From the NCBI RefSeq assembly GCF_001689125.2, contig NZ_CP015405.2, forward strand, positions 2,831,001-2,895,000: DNA of 64,000 nucleotides, given 5' to 3'. How positions within the stretch are numbered: position 1 is the stretch's first letter; each line of letters begins with the position of its first letter. The stretch is from Blautia pseudococcoides. GTDB taxonomy: Bacteria > Bacillota > Clostridia > Lachnospirales > Lachnospiraceae. The notes below the pieces were generated by a model, which was given only the letters and a program-made list of their open reading frames with translations, was not told where the DNA came from and searched no databases. The position numbers and the translations under genes are program-made. Of this stretch, positions 27,508 to 36,418 are shown piece after piece.

Positions 27508-27542
27508 GCCTGCATTTTCATTAACTTATTTTATGCAGAAGG

Positions 27543-27564
27543 CAGCCGGGAAAATTCCCGGCTG
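27543..27564 (+). terminator. hairpin after argG
   Basis: CAGCCGGG/CCCGGCTG stem with an AAAATT loop, 36 bp past the stop codon. The tract behind it is only moderately T-rich (TCTGCTTGTTTG). Confidence 0.65.
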
Positions 27565-27751
27565 TCTGCTTGTTTGAAACAGAGAGGTTATTGGAGCAGG
27601 TATTCTGCCATTTTAATTTGAATTGGGATTATTGTAATAAATGTATTAGACTCATAACTGTGAAAGTTTCAAACAGTTAATCCTAAGAAGCAGTCCGCCA
27701 GGCGGGCGGAAACCCGCCTGACTCTGCTAAGAGATTTATAGAAATGATAAT

Positions 27752-28168
27752 TTAGAGATGATACTTTTTGAATAACCGGTCCCTGAGTTCAGGGTCTTCT
27801 GTTATAAGAGGTATCTGTTCTGCCTGATCGTCCTGGAGAAGATGATTGATGAGTTTTGACATTTTTGCCATCCCATCCTCTCTTCCCTCCTGTTCTTTAT
27901 CAAGCAGTAACTCTTCAAATTTCATATACTTTGCCTCCAATTCCCGGCTCTTTTTAAGCTCCGTACCCTTATCATGGATTCTTTTTATCACCGGGTCGAG
28001 TTCCGGGGCTACATCTGAATCTGCTCAATATGTACCTTTATCTTTCCCATAGGCTGCCCTAAAATCAGCTCTAAAACTGATCTGACAACTCCGGTATGCC
28101 CAGAACCAATGCAAACAGAAAGGCATTGTTTAAATCCAGCACCTGAAAGTCTTCACTTTTTGCTATAT
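27752..28168 (-). pseudogene. broken Rpn/PD-(D/E)XK nuclease family gene
   Basis: The 5' part reads DLNNAFLFALVLGIPE and then, after a frame change, VVRSVLELILGQPMGKIKVH before a stop. The 3' part (27752-28012) reads PELDPVIKRIHDKGTELKKS and LEAKYMKFEELLLDKEQEG, the usual C-terminal tail of Rpn-family recombination-promoting nucleases (transposase_31-like). The middle, which should hold the nuclease core, is deleted. The last 79 codons form an open frame but are very unlikely to act alone. The 230 bp between argG's terminator and this remnant show nothing else. Confidence 0.7.
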
Positions 28169-28300
28169 TTTCTCCTATCCGGCAGGATAGCTGCGGACAG
28201 AAATCTTTCTGTTCCTAACCTCTATTATGGAGAATAATTATTACATTGTCAACGGAAACGCTCCGACAAGAAAAACAAAAATTCATCTTTTTACACCAAA

Positions 28301-28324
28301 AGACCCGGTGATCAGACCGGGCCT
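28301..28324 (-). terminator. terminator of nrdD
   Basis: ACCCGGT/ACCGGGC stem with a 6-nt loop. It is flanked by AAAA on one side and TTTT on the other, and lies 6 bp past the nrdD stop codon. Confidence 0.8.
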
Positions 28325-28330
28325 TTTCTC

Positions 28331-30703
28331 TTAATCTTCGTCTACATATCTCTGGATATTAGACGCATTTACATATTTTTTTGTCTCCTCGCCGGCAATG
28401 ACAATAAGGGTGGGAGCCTGCATCACGCCGAACTTGCGGGCCAGTTCCGGATTCTTCTCCGCATCCACCAGCTCATAATCCTGGCCTTCCAACATCTGTT
28501 TTGCCATTTTACAGTTGGGGCAGGTTTCTGTGGTAAACAAGTATTTTGCCGTTACCTGTCCGGCATCTGATTCCTCCATCCTTACCTCCCGCTCCGTCAT
28601 GGTTACCATTTGGGGACTGGCCTTGAAGTCAGAATGAGCAATATCGTAAACTGTACGGTTCTTATATTCCTGGCTCTTTCCGTCGTTCCAGTTCTGCACC
28701 GGACGGTAATAACCTGTAATACGGCTGTAAACTTCGGCTTTTTTTCCGCATTTGGGGCACACAAAATGTTCACCGGAGAGATAGCCATGGTCTTTACAGA
28801 CAGAATAGGTAGGTGACAGTGTATAGTAAGGCAGACGGTAGTTCTGCGCAATCTTTCTCACAAGCGCTGCCGCAGCTTTCCAGTCAGGCAGCTTTTCTCC
28901 CAGGAAAGCATGGAACACTGTGCCGGAGGTGTATAATGTCTGCAGTTCATCCTGAATATCCAGCGCATCGAAAATATCTGCTGTATAGTCTACCGGAAGG
29001 TGGGAACTGTTGGTGTAATATGGGGTGTCTCCTTCGTTTCCTGCTGTTTTGATGTCCGGCCAGCGCTTTCTGTCGTGCTTTGCCAGACGGTAGGAAGTGG
29101 ACTCTGCAGGAGTTGCTTCCAGGTTGTATAAATCGCCGTACTCTTCCTGATAATCTTTCAGACGCTCTCTCATGTGGTTCAGCACACGCTTGGAGAATTC
29201 CTGGGTTCTCTCATCAGCCATATCACATTTCAGCCATCTGGCATTTAGGCCGGCTTCGTTCATGCCCAGAAGACCAATGGTTGAAAAATGGTTCTCAAAG
29301 CTCCCCAGGTATCTCTTGGTGTATGGGTAGAGACCTTCATCCAAAAGTTTTGTGATGACATCTCTCTTGATTTTCAGAGAACGGGCTGAAAGATCCATCA
29401 TATGGTCCAGGCGGCGGAAAAAATCCACCTCATCCTCTGCCAGGTATGCGATCCTGGGCATGTTGATGGTCACAACACCCACAGACCCGGTGCTCTCCCC
29501 GGAGCCAAAGAATCCCCCAGTTTTCTTTCGCAGTTCTCTTAAGTCAAGACGCAGGCGGCAGCACATACTGCGCACATCACTGGGCTCCATGTCACTGTTG
29601 ATATAATTTGAAAAATAAGGGGTTCCGTATTTTGAAGTCATCTCAAATAAAAGCTTATTGTTCTCCGTATCAGACCAGTCAAAATCCCTGGTAATGGAAT
29701 AAGTAGGAATCGGGTACTGGAAACCGCGCCCGTTGGCATCTCCCTCAATCATGGTCTCAATGAAGGCCTTGTTCACCATATCCATCTCTTCTTTGCAGTC
29801 TTTGTACTTAAACGTCATCTCTTTGCCGCCTACAATAGCCGGAAGCTCCGCCAGATCGCCCGGAACAGTCCAGTCCAGGGTAATATTGGAGAATGGTGCC
29901 TGCGTTCCCCAGCGGCTCGGGGTATTGACGCCGTAAATAAAGGATTCCACACACTTTTTCACCTCTGGATAGCTCAAATTGTCAGCCTTGACAAAAGGCG
30001 CCAGGTATGTGTCGAAGGAGGAGAAAGCCTGTGCCCCTGCCCATTCATTCTGCATGATTCCCAGAAAGTTCACCATCTGGTTGCAGAGCACGCTCAGATG
30101 CTTCGCCGGGGAGGAGGTGATCTTGCCTTCGATACCGCCCAGCCCTTCTTTGATCAGCTGTTTTAAGGACCAGCCGGCACAGTATCCTGTCAGCATGGAC
30201 AGATCATGGATATGGATATCCGCGTTCCTGTGCGCCTCCGCGATCTCCGTATCGTAAATCTCAGACAGCCAGTAATTGGCAGTTACCGCACCGGAGTTGC
30301 TTAAAATCAGTCCTCCTACGGAGTATGTTACAGTGGAATTTTCTTTTACTCTCCAGTCCTCCACCTTCACATAGCTGTTCACGATCTCTTTGTAGTCCAG
30401 GATCGTGGACTTCATATTGCGGATTTTTTCTCTCTGCTTTCTGTACAGGATATAGGATTTTGCCACATCAGAGTAACCAGCCTGGATCAGTACATTTTCC
30501 ACACTGTCCTGAATATCCTCAACAGAAACTTTCCCCTTTACGATTTTCTTCTGGAAATCTGATGTCACACGGAGTGCCAGTAAATCCAGCATGTCACTGC
30601 TGTATTCATTCTCCGTTGCATCAAATGCTTTCTTAACTGCTTCCGCAATTTTATCCAGCCGGAATTCTGCGATTTCCCCATCACGTTTTACTACCTGAAA
30701 CAT
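28331..30703 (-). CDS. nrdD: anaerobic ribonucleotide reductase fused to a redoxin
   Basis: A 790-residue class III enzyme reducing NTPs to dNTPs. Residues 1-~95 are an ATP cone (VVKRDGEIAEFRLDKIAEAV). The glycyl-radical barrel follows, with DIHIHDLSMLTGYCAGWSLK and NTPSRWGTQAPFSN. The zinc pair is CKDHGYLSGEHFVCPKCG and the glycyl-radical stretch is RITGYYRPVQNW. The last ~75 residues form a glutaredoxin/thioredoxin-like domain with CPNC (TETCPNCKMAKQML ... QAPTLIV). A built-in redoxin fits the NrdD subgroup that takes electrons from a disulfide protein and not from formate. The activase NrdG is not adjacent. AAGGAGGAAGAGG precedes the ATG. Confidence 0.95.
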   Translation of the reverse strand: MFQVVKRDGEIAEFRLDKIAEAVKKAFDATENEYSSDMLDLLALRVTSDFQKKIVKGKVSVEDIQDSVENVLIQAGYSDVAKSYILYRKQREKIRNMKSTILDYKEIVNSYVKVEDWRVKENSTVTYSVGGLILSNSGAVTANYWLSEIYDTEIAEAHRNADIHIHDLSMLTGYCAGWSLKQLIKEGLGGIEGKITSSPAKHLSVLCNQMVNFLGIMQNEWAGAQAFSSFDTYLAPFVKADNLSYPEVKKCVESFIYGVNTPSRWGTQAPFSNITLDWTVPGDLAELPAIVGGKEMTFKYKDCKEEMDMVNKAFIETMIEGDANGRGFQYPIPTYSITRDFDWSDTENNKLLFEMTSKYGTPYFSNYINSDMEPSDVRSMCCRLRLDLRELRKKTGGFFGSGESTGSVGVVTINMPRIAYLAEDEVDFFRRLDHMMDLSARSLKIKRDVITKLLDEGLYPYTKRYLGSFENHFSTIGLLGMNEAGLNARWLKCDMADERTQEFSKRVLNHMRERLKDYQEEYGDLYNLEATPAESTSYRLAKHDRKRWPDIKTAGNEGDTPYYTNSSHLPVDYTADIFDALDIQDELQTLYTSGTVFHAFLGEKLPDWKAAAALVRKIAQNYRLPYYTLSPTYSVCKDHGYLSGEHFVCPKCGKKAEVYSRITGYYRPVQNWNDGKSQEYKNRTVYDIAHSDFKASPQMVTMTEREVRMEESDAGQVTAKYLFTTETCPNCKMAKQMLEGQDYELVDAEKNPELARKFGVMQAPTLIVIAGEETKKYVNASNIQRYVDED

Positions 30704-30796
30704 TCCTCTTCCTCCTTATATGTAAAGAAGCAGGACCGTTTTTCCGTCCCGCCTCGCATTCACAGAGTATAGCCTCTGTATAAACGCTGTAGGTCT

Positions 30797-30825
30797 ATTG
30801 TAGCAAAGGTTATACTTTTCGTCAA
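30797..30825 (-). promoter_or_regulatory. predicted promoter of nrdD
   Basis: Minus-strand TTGACG, 17 nt, TACAAT, about 95 bp ahead of the nrdD start. Confidence 0.7.
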
Positions 30826-30831
30826 CCATAA

Positions 30832-30884
30832 AAACTACCATATATTGTAAACATTCTTTTAATATTTCCAATATATGGTAGTTT
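30832..30884 (-). promoter_or_regulatory. tandem NrdR-type boxes upstream of nrdD
   Basis: Two sites centred at about 30842 and 30873 read CAATATATGG-type cores and are mirror images (16-bp perfect inverted repeat, arms 30832-30847 and 30869-30884). Their centres are 31 bp apart, three helical turns. That is the spacing known for paired NrdR boxes. They lie just upstream of the nrdD -35. The same structure with its trailing TTTTT could also terminate hflX transcripts. Confidence 0.6.
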
Positions 30885-30947
30885 ATTAATCCAATTATTA
30901 ATTCAACGTTTGCGTAAATGCACATAAATATCCGTCGGAACCATGGT

Positions 30948-32189
30948 CTACAGGCGTCCTAAAATGTCCTTCGGAACCCTTGCTTTTACTGCGATTCCAC
31001 CCTCTGTGTACTCCTCCTCCATAAGATGTCCGTACTTACGGATCTGCTGCAGAATCCCTGCATCTTTATAAGGAATTACACGCTCCAGATAAATCTGGTC
31101 TTCTGTCACAATTTTTTCCAGCACTTCTCTCAGACGGTCCAGGCCATCCCCTGTCTTAGCTGAAATACGCAGTACATGGTTGGCATTAAGATCATGGAGT
31201 ATCTGTTCCTCTGCCAGTTTGTCCTGTTTATTAAAAAGAGTAACTATTTTTTTATTGGTCACTTCCAATTCCTGCAGGGTGTCATATACCACTCGCATCT
31301 GATCTTCCATCTGGGGATTGGACGCGTCTACCACATGTAAAATAATGTCCGCATACTTTGCTTCCTCCAGGGTGCTTTTAAACGCCTCGATCAGATGATG
31401 AGGCAGTTTCCGGATAAACCCTACGGTGTCTGTGAGGTAAATTTTGGTCCCTTTGGATAACTCCAGCATTCTGGTAGTTGGATCCAGAGTGGCAAACAAC
31501 TTATCCTCTGAAAGAACGCCCGCATCTGTCAGTGTATTCAAGAGCGTGGATTTTCCTGCATTGGTGTATCCCACAATGGCTGCTGTCATGACGCGGTCTC
31601 TTTTTCTGCCCTCTCTTAAAAGCTCTCTGTGACGCTTCACCTGCTCAAGCTCCCGTTTTAACTGGGAAATTCTCTCTTTGATCAAACGCCTGTCCATCTC
31701 CAGCTTCTTCTCACCAGGGCCTCTGGTCCCAATACCGCCGCCCAAGCGGGACAGGGAATTACGCAGTCCCACAAGACGGACTGCCCGGTAACGGAGCTGT
31801 GCCAGCTCCACCTGGATCTTTCCTTCGCTTGTGGACGCATGGTCCGCAAAAATATCAAGTATCAAAAGTGTCCTGTCCATCACCTTACAGTCCAGCTCCT
31901 GCTGCAGGTTGTTCATCTGCACCGGTGACAGTTCATCATCGCAGATGATCCCTGTGGCATCCAGGGCTGTGAGCAGCATTTTCAGCTCCTCCATCTTGCC
32001 TTTTCCCACATAGGTACCGGGATGGATCCGTTCTCTTTTCTGGATGACCGTGCCCACCACAAGTGCGCCCGCTGTCTTAGCAAGCTCTGCAAGCTCTTCC
32101 ACGGATTCCACGGTATCGTCGCCGTCACCCTCCTGAACTCCTACCAGGATAACGCGCTCCTCTATTTCGTTCAAATCGTATAACTCCAT
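30948..32189 (-). CDS. hflX: ribosome-associated GTPase HflX
   Basis: A 413-residue GTPase that splits stalled or heat-damaged ribosomes. The N-terminal HflX domain (about 1-190) ends in the Gly-rich SRLGGGIGTRGPGEKKLEMD. The G domain has GYTNAGKSTLLN (G1), DTVGFIRKLP (G3) and NKQD (G4). A short C-terminal domain closes with KARVPKDILGRL. AGGAGATATAT lies ahead of the ATG. Single-gene unit under its own promoter. Confidence 0.94.
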   Translation of the reverse strand: MELYDLNEIEERVILVGVQEGDGDDTVESVEELAELAKTAGALVVGTVIQKRERIHPGTYVGKGKMEELKMLLTALDATGIICDDELSPVQMNNLQQELDCKVMDRTLLILDIFADHASTSEGKIQVELAQLRYRAVRLVGLRNSLSRLGGGIGTRGPGEKKLEMDRRLIKERISQLKRELEQVKRHRELLREGRKRDRVMTAAIVGYTNAGKSTLLNTLTDAGVLSEDKLFATLDPTTRMLELSKGTKIYLTDTVGFIRKLPHHLIEAFKSTLEEAKYADIILHVVDASNPQMEDQMRVVYDTLQELEVTNKKIVTLFNKQDKLAEEQILHDLNANHVLRISAKTGDGLDRLREVLEKIVTEDQIYLERVIPYKDAGILQQIRKYGHLMEEEYTEGGIAVKARVPKDILGRL

Positions 32190-32326
32190 ATATATCTCCT
32201 ATGATCCGCCTGTGTTACTTCTGCTCTGCCGCCTGGGGGCCTAACTGCCACGTGCAGAGATACCGGCTGTATATGGTAACTTTCAAATAACGCAGAACGG
32301 ATTTTCATAAATAAAACTGTCTTACC

Positions 32327-32355
32327 ATCATAACGCTTTTTCTATATGCTGACAA
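32327..32355 (-). promoter_or_regulatory. predicted promoter of hflX
   Basis: Minus-strand TTGTCA, 17 nt, TATGAT, about 140 bp ahead of the start codon. The rest of 32190-32508 holds no gene. It does contain an isolated plus-strand AAAGGAGGG at 32490-32498 with nothing to translate after it. Confidence 0.6.
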
Positions 32356-32508
32356 GGGGACATTTTTCACAAAAACATTTGCAGATAGTTTTTTTCTCTA
32401 AAGGGATACTGCTCAACACATTGGTAAATAGTTGGGCCTTCTGTTAAAATAATAAGAACCCGCGGGATAAGGGAAATACTTTTACGAATAAAGGAGGGTA
32501 TACAATAT

Positions 32509-34659
32509 TCAAAATAACTGAACAATAAAAGGCCTGTCATCCCCTTCTTCCTTTACTACCTGATAACAATTCCCACCATATGGCACCGTAAGATGGAACT
32601 GTCCCACAGAATCCGGAATATGAGGCTCGAACCTATATCCTTTCTCCTCACCGGGGTCCGGATGGATCCCTGCCAGTTCTTCTATCACAATACTGACAGG
32701 CGCAGTCGCCCAGGGATGACATAAGCTGGTATTCCATTTCTGAGCTTTCCCCCATGCCTCAAAACAGGTGGTAGCTCCCTCCCGCAGCATGTTGACCCAG
32801 CCGTGATCCCCCTCATTGGTCAAAAGCCTGTACACCCCTTCATAGTGCCCGGCTCCTGCCAGGGCTTTCAGAAGGAAATAACTGGGCATAACGCCGCAGC
32901 AGAAGCCCTTCTCCTCCAAAAAAAACGCCACATGATCCACGGCCTCATCCGGGACAAGGCCAAAGTACAGTGCATATAAATTGGAATGGAGGGAGCAGTG
33001 TGTACTTTTCACACTGTCTGCAAACCGTTTTTTATCCGGTCTGTAAAAAGTGTTCACATAACAAGCCTTTATTCTGCTGAACGAATATGTAACCGGCAGC
33101 CCAAGGATCGTCTCTATCTCTGTCAGCGTCTTTACTGCGCCTGCATACAAGGCATTGATGACGTTGTGACAGCCTTTTGCCACAACAGGACGGCTCAGGT
33201 TAAAATCATAATCATCCCGCAGGTTTTCCGGCCAGTCAACCAGATTCCATTTGTCCCACACCTGATTTAAAAGACCTTTCTCATCCTGAAATCCGGCAAA
33301 ATAGCTGACAATACCTTTGGCGGTATCATAATATCTCCTCAAAAAGCCTTTATCTCCTGTGAATTCATAATCTGTCATCAAAAGCTGTGACCAAAGCAGG
33401 GAAAAGTCTGCGATCTCCTGCATAAAGGCACCCGGAGCCACAGCCAAAAGACCCGGACAAACACTTTTCGTAAGAGCAAACTGGTCTATACATTTTCTCA
33501 GCATATCCGTCTTCCCGGTAAGCCACACCTGGGAACGGGATGTAATCACTGCGTCTCCCAGGTACTGCCCCTTCTCCCTTGTCGGGCAGTCCAGATATGC
33601 CTCCTGGGTGCTGCATTTCACTGTATTTCTGCATATGTCAAAAATACCTGCCAGCTTCTCATCTGTAGTCCTTAATCTGCACAGAGAGTCATCCATGGGA
33701 TAGTGGCGCACCAGTACAGAAACATGCAAGATCTTTACCCCGCCGCCAAAATGGATTTCTGCGTACCGGAATCCTTTGTAATCATATGGCTCCAGCTCAC
33801 ATATATTTCCGTCCAGGGTCCATTTCTCCCGGTAACAGCAGCCACACCGCATAGCATAACGGACACTGCCGTCCTCATTTTTTTCCTCCCCGCAGAGGAC
33901 CTCCACCACTGCTCCCGACGGGCCAAGCGCTTTGATCCGCAGGCTGCCCGTGATCTCCCGGCCCAGATCCACAAACCAGCATCCCTCTTCTTTTTCCACT
34001 GTCTTCGGCGCTCTCTCATACACGGCCAGCATTTTAGTGGGCTGTTTTATCAACTTATAATCTGCCCACCCGGCTTTCACCATAGGTTCCCACAAAGTAT
34101 CGTCGAAATCTGTCTGATTCCAGCCCTGCTCCCAGCAGCGGCTGTCAAAATCCTCCAAAAACTGTGTCTCATATCCAATCGTTTTCCCTGTATAGGCTCC
34201 TGAGATCTGATACCGCCATGTGAGAGGTATCCGTTCCACGGCCTCTGCAATCTCTGCAGTTACCTGTGAAGCCAGGGCAAAGCGCCCGTCCCCGCTGTTC
34301 CAGACACGATTCACAAGTCCCTGGTAATACAGATGTACAGCAAGTACATTTTTCCCGGGGTGCAGATATCCGGTAATGTCTATTTCATTATAATAATATT
34401 GTTCCGGCCACGCCGGGGCAGGCCCCTGTCCCGCATAGATGCCGTTTATCCAAAGCTTGTAATGATCATCCGCGGATATACGGAGGATATACCTGCGCTT
34501 ATCCCCCGGAGGTTCCATCTCCGCACGTGCAAGAACATGCAGATTCTTTGCCGGGTACTCCCTGAGGATTCTGGGTTTTTGTTCCTTGTGATAAGGGTTT
34601 TCCGGTTTTACATGGGCAAACAGCGGGATCGTCAGCCAGTCCGGTTCAAATTTTGTCAT
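32509..34659 (-). CDS. GH78-like alpha-L-rhamnosidase family protein
   Basis: A 716-residue protein without a signal peptide, so intracellular. It has N-terminal beta-domains with the YKLWINGIYAGQGPAPAWPE carbohydrate-binding-like segment, then a helical barrel. The barrel carries EAYLDCPTREKGQYLGDA, which corresponds to the DCPxRE motif holding the catalytic acid of GH78, and ends in a beta-sandwich (VPYGGNCYQVV). Family members release terminal rhamnose from glycosides. The activity is inferred and related clades have other specificities. AGGAG 9 nt upstream favours this ATG over one 13 codons earlier. No transporter or regulator is adjacent. Confidence 0.8.
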   Translation of the reverse strand: MTKFEPDWLTIPLFAHVKPENPYHKEQKPRILREYPAKNLHVLARAEMEPPGDKRRYILRISADDHYKLWINGIYAGQGPAPAWPEQYYYNEIDITGYLHPGKNVLAVHLYYQGLVNRVWNSGDGRFALASQVTAEIAEAVERIPLTWRYQISGAYTGKTIGYETQFLEDFDSRCWEQGWNQTDFDDTLWEPMVKAGWADYKLIKQPTKMLAVYERAPKTVEKEEGCWFVDLGREITGSLRIKALGPSGAVVEVLCGEEKNEDGSVRYAMRCGCCYREKWTLDGNICELEPYDYKGFRYAEIHFGGGVKILHVSVLVRHYPMDDSLCRLRTTDEKLAGIFDICRNTVKCSTQEAYLDCPTREKGQYLGDAVITSRSQVWLTGKTDMLRKCIDQFALTKSVCPGLLAVAPGAFMQEIADFSLLWSQLLMTDYEFTGDKGFLRRYYDTAKGIVSYFAGFQDEKGLLNQVWDKWNLVDWPENLRDDYDFNLSRPVVAKGCHNVINALYAGAVKTLTEIETILGLPVTYSFSRIKACYVNTFYRPDKKRFADSVKSTHCSLHSNLYALYFGLVPDEAVDHVAFFLEEKGFCCGVMPSYFLLKALAGAGHYEGVYRLLTNEGDHGWVNMLREGATTCFEAWGKAQKWNTSLCHPWATAPVSIVIEELAGIHPDPGEEKGYRFEPHIPDSVGQFHLTVPYGGNCYQVVKEEGDDRPFIVQLF

Positions 34660-34798
34660 ATGTCTCACTCCTGTTGATACACAAAAAAGGGGTTCCAAAT
34701 CTATCTACTCTGCTATATCTTAATGCATTCCCAATTTTAAGTACATGTAACTTTTTTTGAATATATGTACTATTACTCTTTAGGCGGACAGAAAAAAG

Positions 34799-34834
34799 CC
34801 CGGTAACCCTGACGTACAAGGCATTTTACCGGAC
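34799..34834 (-). terminator. terminator-like hairpin at the edge of the decayed element
   Basis: CCGGTAA/TTACCGG arms with a 19-nt loop, followed on the minus strand by GGGCTTTTTTCTG. It serves a minus-strand gene whose only remnant ends at 34859. Confidence 0.7.
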
Positions 34835-34858
34835 TTCATTTCTACAAAACTGCTTTTT

Positions 34859-35087
34859 TTAAAGACAAATACGCAGGTAGATCGTACCGTCATAATGGTT
34901 GCTGCCGCCAGGAGAATAAAGGCAAGACAATGGAAGCCCCGCTCTCCCTGATTTCCGCTTTCCCTGTGATATGTGTCTTATCCCCTCTCTCAATGGAGGG
35001 AATTTTTTCATAGGTTCCATGGAAAAATCACCTGCATCTGCTCTGCCACTCTGTCCGGCACTATCAGAAGATAATAACTGCCGTTCC
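34859..35087 (-). pseudogene. unidentified 3' gene remnant
   Basis: A minus-strand frame ends GLPLSCLYSPGGSNHYDGTI plus a few residues and a stop, placed correctly before the terminator at 34799-34834. There is no start codon context, and the upstream part overlaps another remnant. I do not recognise the family. Confidence 0.35.
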
Positions 35088-35276
35088 GCTTCTTTTCCCA
35101 CATTTAACACATTAGAAAAAATCACATCCGCTTTAGGTGTGACACCCAATGAGTTATTGTCCGGGGAATGGAAGAACATTTCCCATATGGAACAGGAGAT
35201 TTTGAAGTTTCTGGAATGTGAGGAACGATTAAATGTGGAGCTTGCACACGGACAGTATGACAATTACATAGGATAA
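35088..35276 (+). pseudogene. 3' half of an XRE-family regulator
   Basis: A plus-strand frame reads FPTFNTLEKITSALGVTPNE followed by LLSGEWKNISHMEQEILKFL, the last recognition-helix part and tail of a Cro/CI-type regulator. The first half of the helix-turn-helix is missing and is replaced by unrelated sequence. Confidence 0.6.
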
Positions 35277-35336
35277 TAAAATCCTCAAGTGAAAATGTCA
35301 AATACGCTATGATTAAAAGCATAGGTTAGATATAAA

Positions 35337-35386
35337 AAGCGTAGGTTATATGTAACTCACTGAATAGTGATACATAACCTACGCTT
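35337..35386 (-). terminator. 18-bp hairpin after response-regulator remnant
   Basis: AAGCGTAGGTTATATGTA and its exact complement enclose a loop of about 14 nt. The hairpin starts within the stop codon of the response regulator remnant, as a terminator of that former operon would. Confidence 0.6.
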
Positions 35387-35751
35387 ATTCTTCGTTGAAT
35401 TTATAACCGACACCCCAGACGGTCAGAACATATTGCGGACAATCTGGGAAAGGCTCAATCTTTTTTTCTTAACTTTCGTTTAAATGAAGTCTTATTTTTA
35501 GTATTTGATATATAATTTTAGCCCCAGATATTTTCATAAAGTTGGTCTTTCGTAAATACCTGCCCCTTATGGCAAAAGAGGAAATACAGCAGGTCAAATT
35601 CTTTTGCTGTCAAAGATACGGTTTCCCCTTTTTCACTGATAAAGGTTCTTGTAAAAGGGGCAATCTGAAATCCAGTTACTTGTTGCTCAATGAAAGCTGG
35701 AGAACTGGAAAGTTTAGCAGATAGCCACTCAACAGTTTCTTGAAAAATCAA
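35385..35751 (-). pseudogene. broken OmpR/PhoB-type response regulator
   Basis: One part (35518-35751) carries the start of the winged helix, ETVSLTAKEFDLLYFLFCHK and GQVFTKDQLYENIWG, then a stop. A separate part (35385-35466) carries the end of the same domain, IEPFPDCPQYVLTVWGVGYK and FNEE. About twenty residues of the recognition helix are replaced by AT-rich sequence. The receiver domain is absent; about 40 unrelated residues precede the winged helix. The IWGVGYKFNEE ending resembles VanR-like regulators common on conjugative elements. Confidence 0.75.
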
Positions 35752-35820
35752 TTCTTCGCTTTCTGCAAATTCAACGATTATAATTCTCCCCTGCTACCAC
35801 CTTCTATAATTTCAAGTTGG

Positions 35821-36033
35821 CTACTCAAAATAAAATAATTCCTCAAATTTTTTATCAAGCGCTATACACAAAATCAACGCCAACTTAGCAGTAGGATTGA
35901 ATTGTCCTGTTTCGATAGAACTAATAGTGTTGCGAGATACACCAACCATTTCTGCTAATACAGATTGAGAAAATTTCTTTTCAGTTCTTGCTTCTTTTAA
36001 ACGATTTTTGAATCTTAATTTTTCATTTTTCAT
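35821..36033 (-). CDS. XRE-family transcriptional regulator
   Basis: A 70-residue helix-turn-helix protein of the YozG/SinR-like size. Its HTH reads KKFSQSVLAEMVGVSRNTIS, followed by SIETGQFNPTAKLALILCIA and the ending LDKKFEELFYFE. It is 11 nt downstream of the DUF6442 gene and has an ATG suited to coupling (an upstream in-frame start overlaps that gene). It most likely binds the tandem sites in the shared promoter and represses the pair. It is AT-richer than the chromosomal neighbours, in keeping with transfer. Confidence 0.85.
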   Translation of the reverse strand: MKNEKLRFKNRLKEARTEKKFSQSVLAEMVGVSRNTISSIETGQFNPTAKLALILCIALDKKFEELFYFE

Positions 36034-36044
36034 AACACCGCTAC

Positions 36045-36377
36045 CTATAATAATGTACAAATGAATTTATACATGTATATCGTAAAGACAATCAAAGATC
36101 CTATGCCTATTAGCAAATGTTTATTTTCGTGCATTTTTCTATAGAGAGAAAAATATACAACCATCATATATCCCCACAATATTGCCACAGTATCATAAAA
36201 TGGTATTACTTTCTCAAGACCTTTAATATCAGACATCACCACTTTAATTACAAAGATTATAATACAAATAGATGCCATTGCGATAGTACCTTGCATCGTT
36301 GCTTTTTGATTTATTGCATTTTCAAACTCCTTATTTTTTTCTTGCTTTGCCTTGTTTAAAATATCTTCTTTTTCCAT
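36045..36377 (-). CDS. DUF6442-type small membrane protein
   Basis: A 110-residue protein with an N-terminal charged helix (MEKEDILNKAKQEKNKEFE) and three hydrophobic segments: GTIAMASICIIIFVIKVVM, YDTVAILWGYMMVVYFSLY and LLIGIGSLIVFTIYMYKFI. This topology and the pairing with an XRE gene match the family named DUF6442; function unknown. GAGAGGGG upstream sets the start. It is the first gene of a two-gene cassette within the decayed mobile region and, unlike its surroundings, appears intact. Confidence 0.8.
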   Translation of the reverse strand: MEKEDILNKAKQEKNKEFENAINQKATMQGTIAMASICIIIFVIKVVMSDIKGLEKVIPFYDTVAILWGYMMVVYFSLYRKMHENKHLLIGIGSLIVFTIYMYKFICTLL

Positions 36378-36418
36378 AAGATATACCCCTCTCTTTGCCA
36401 AGTTTTCTTTTCATCTAT

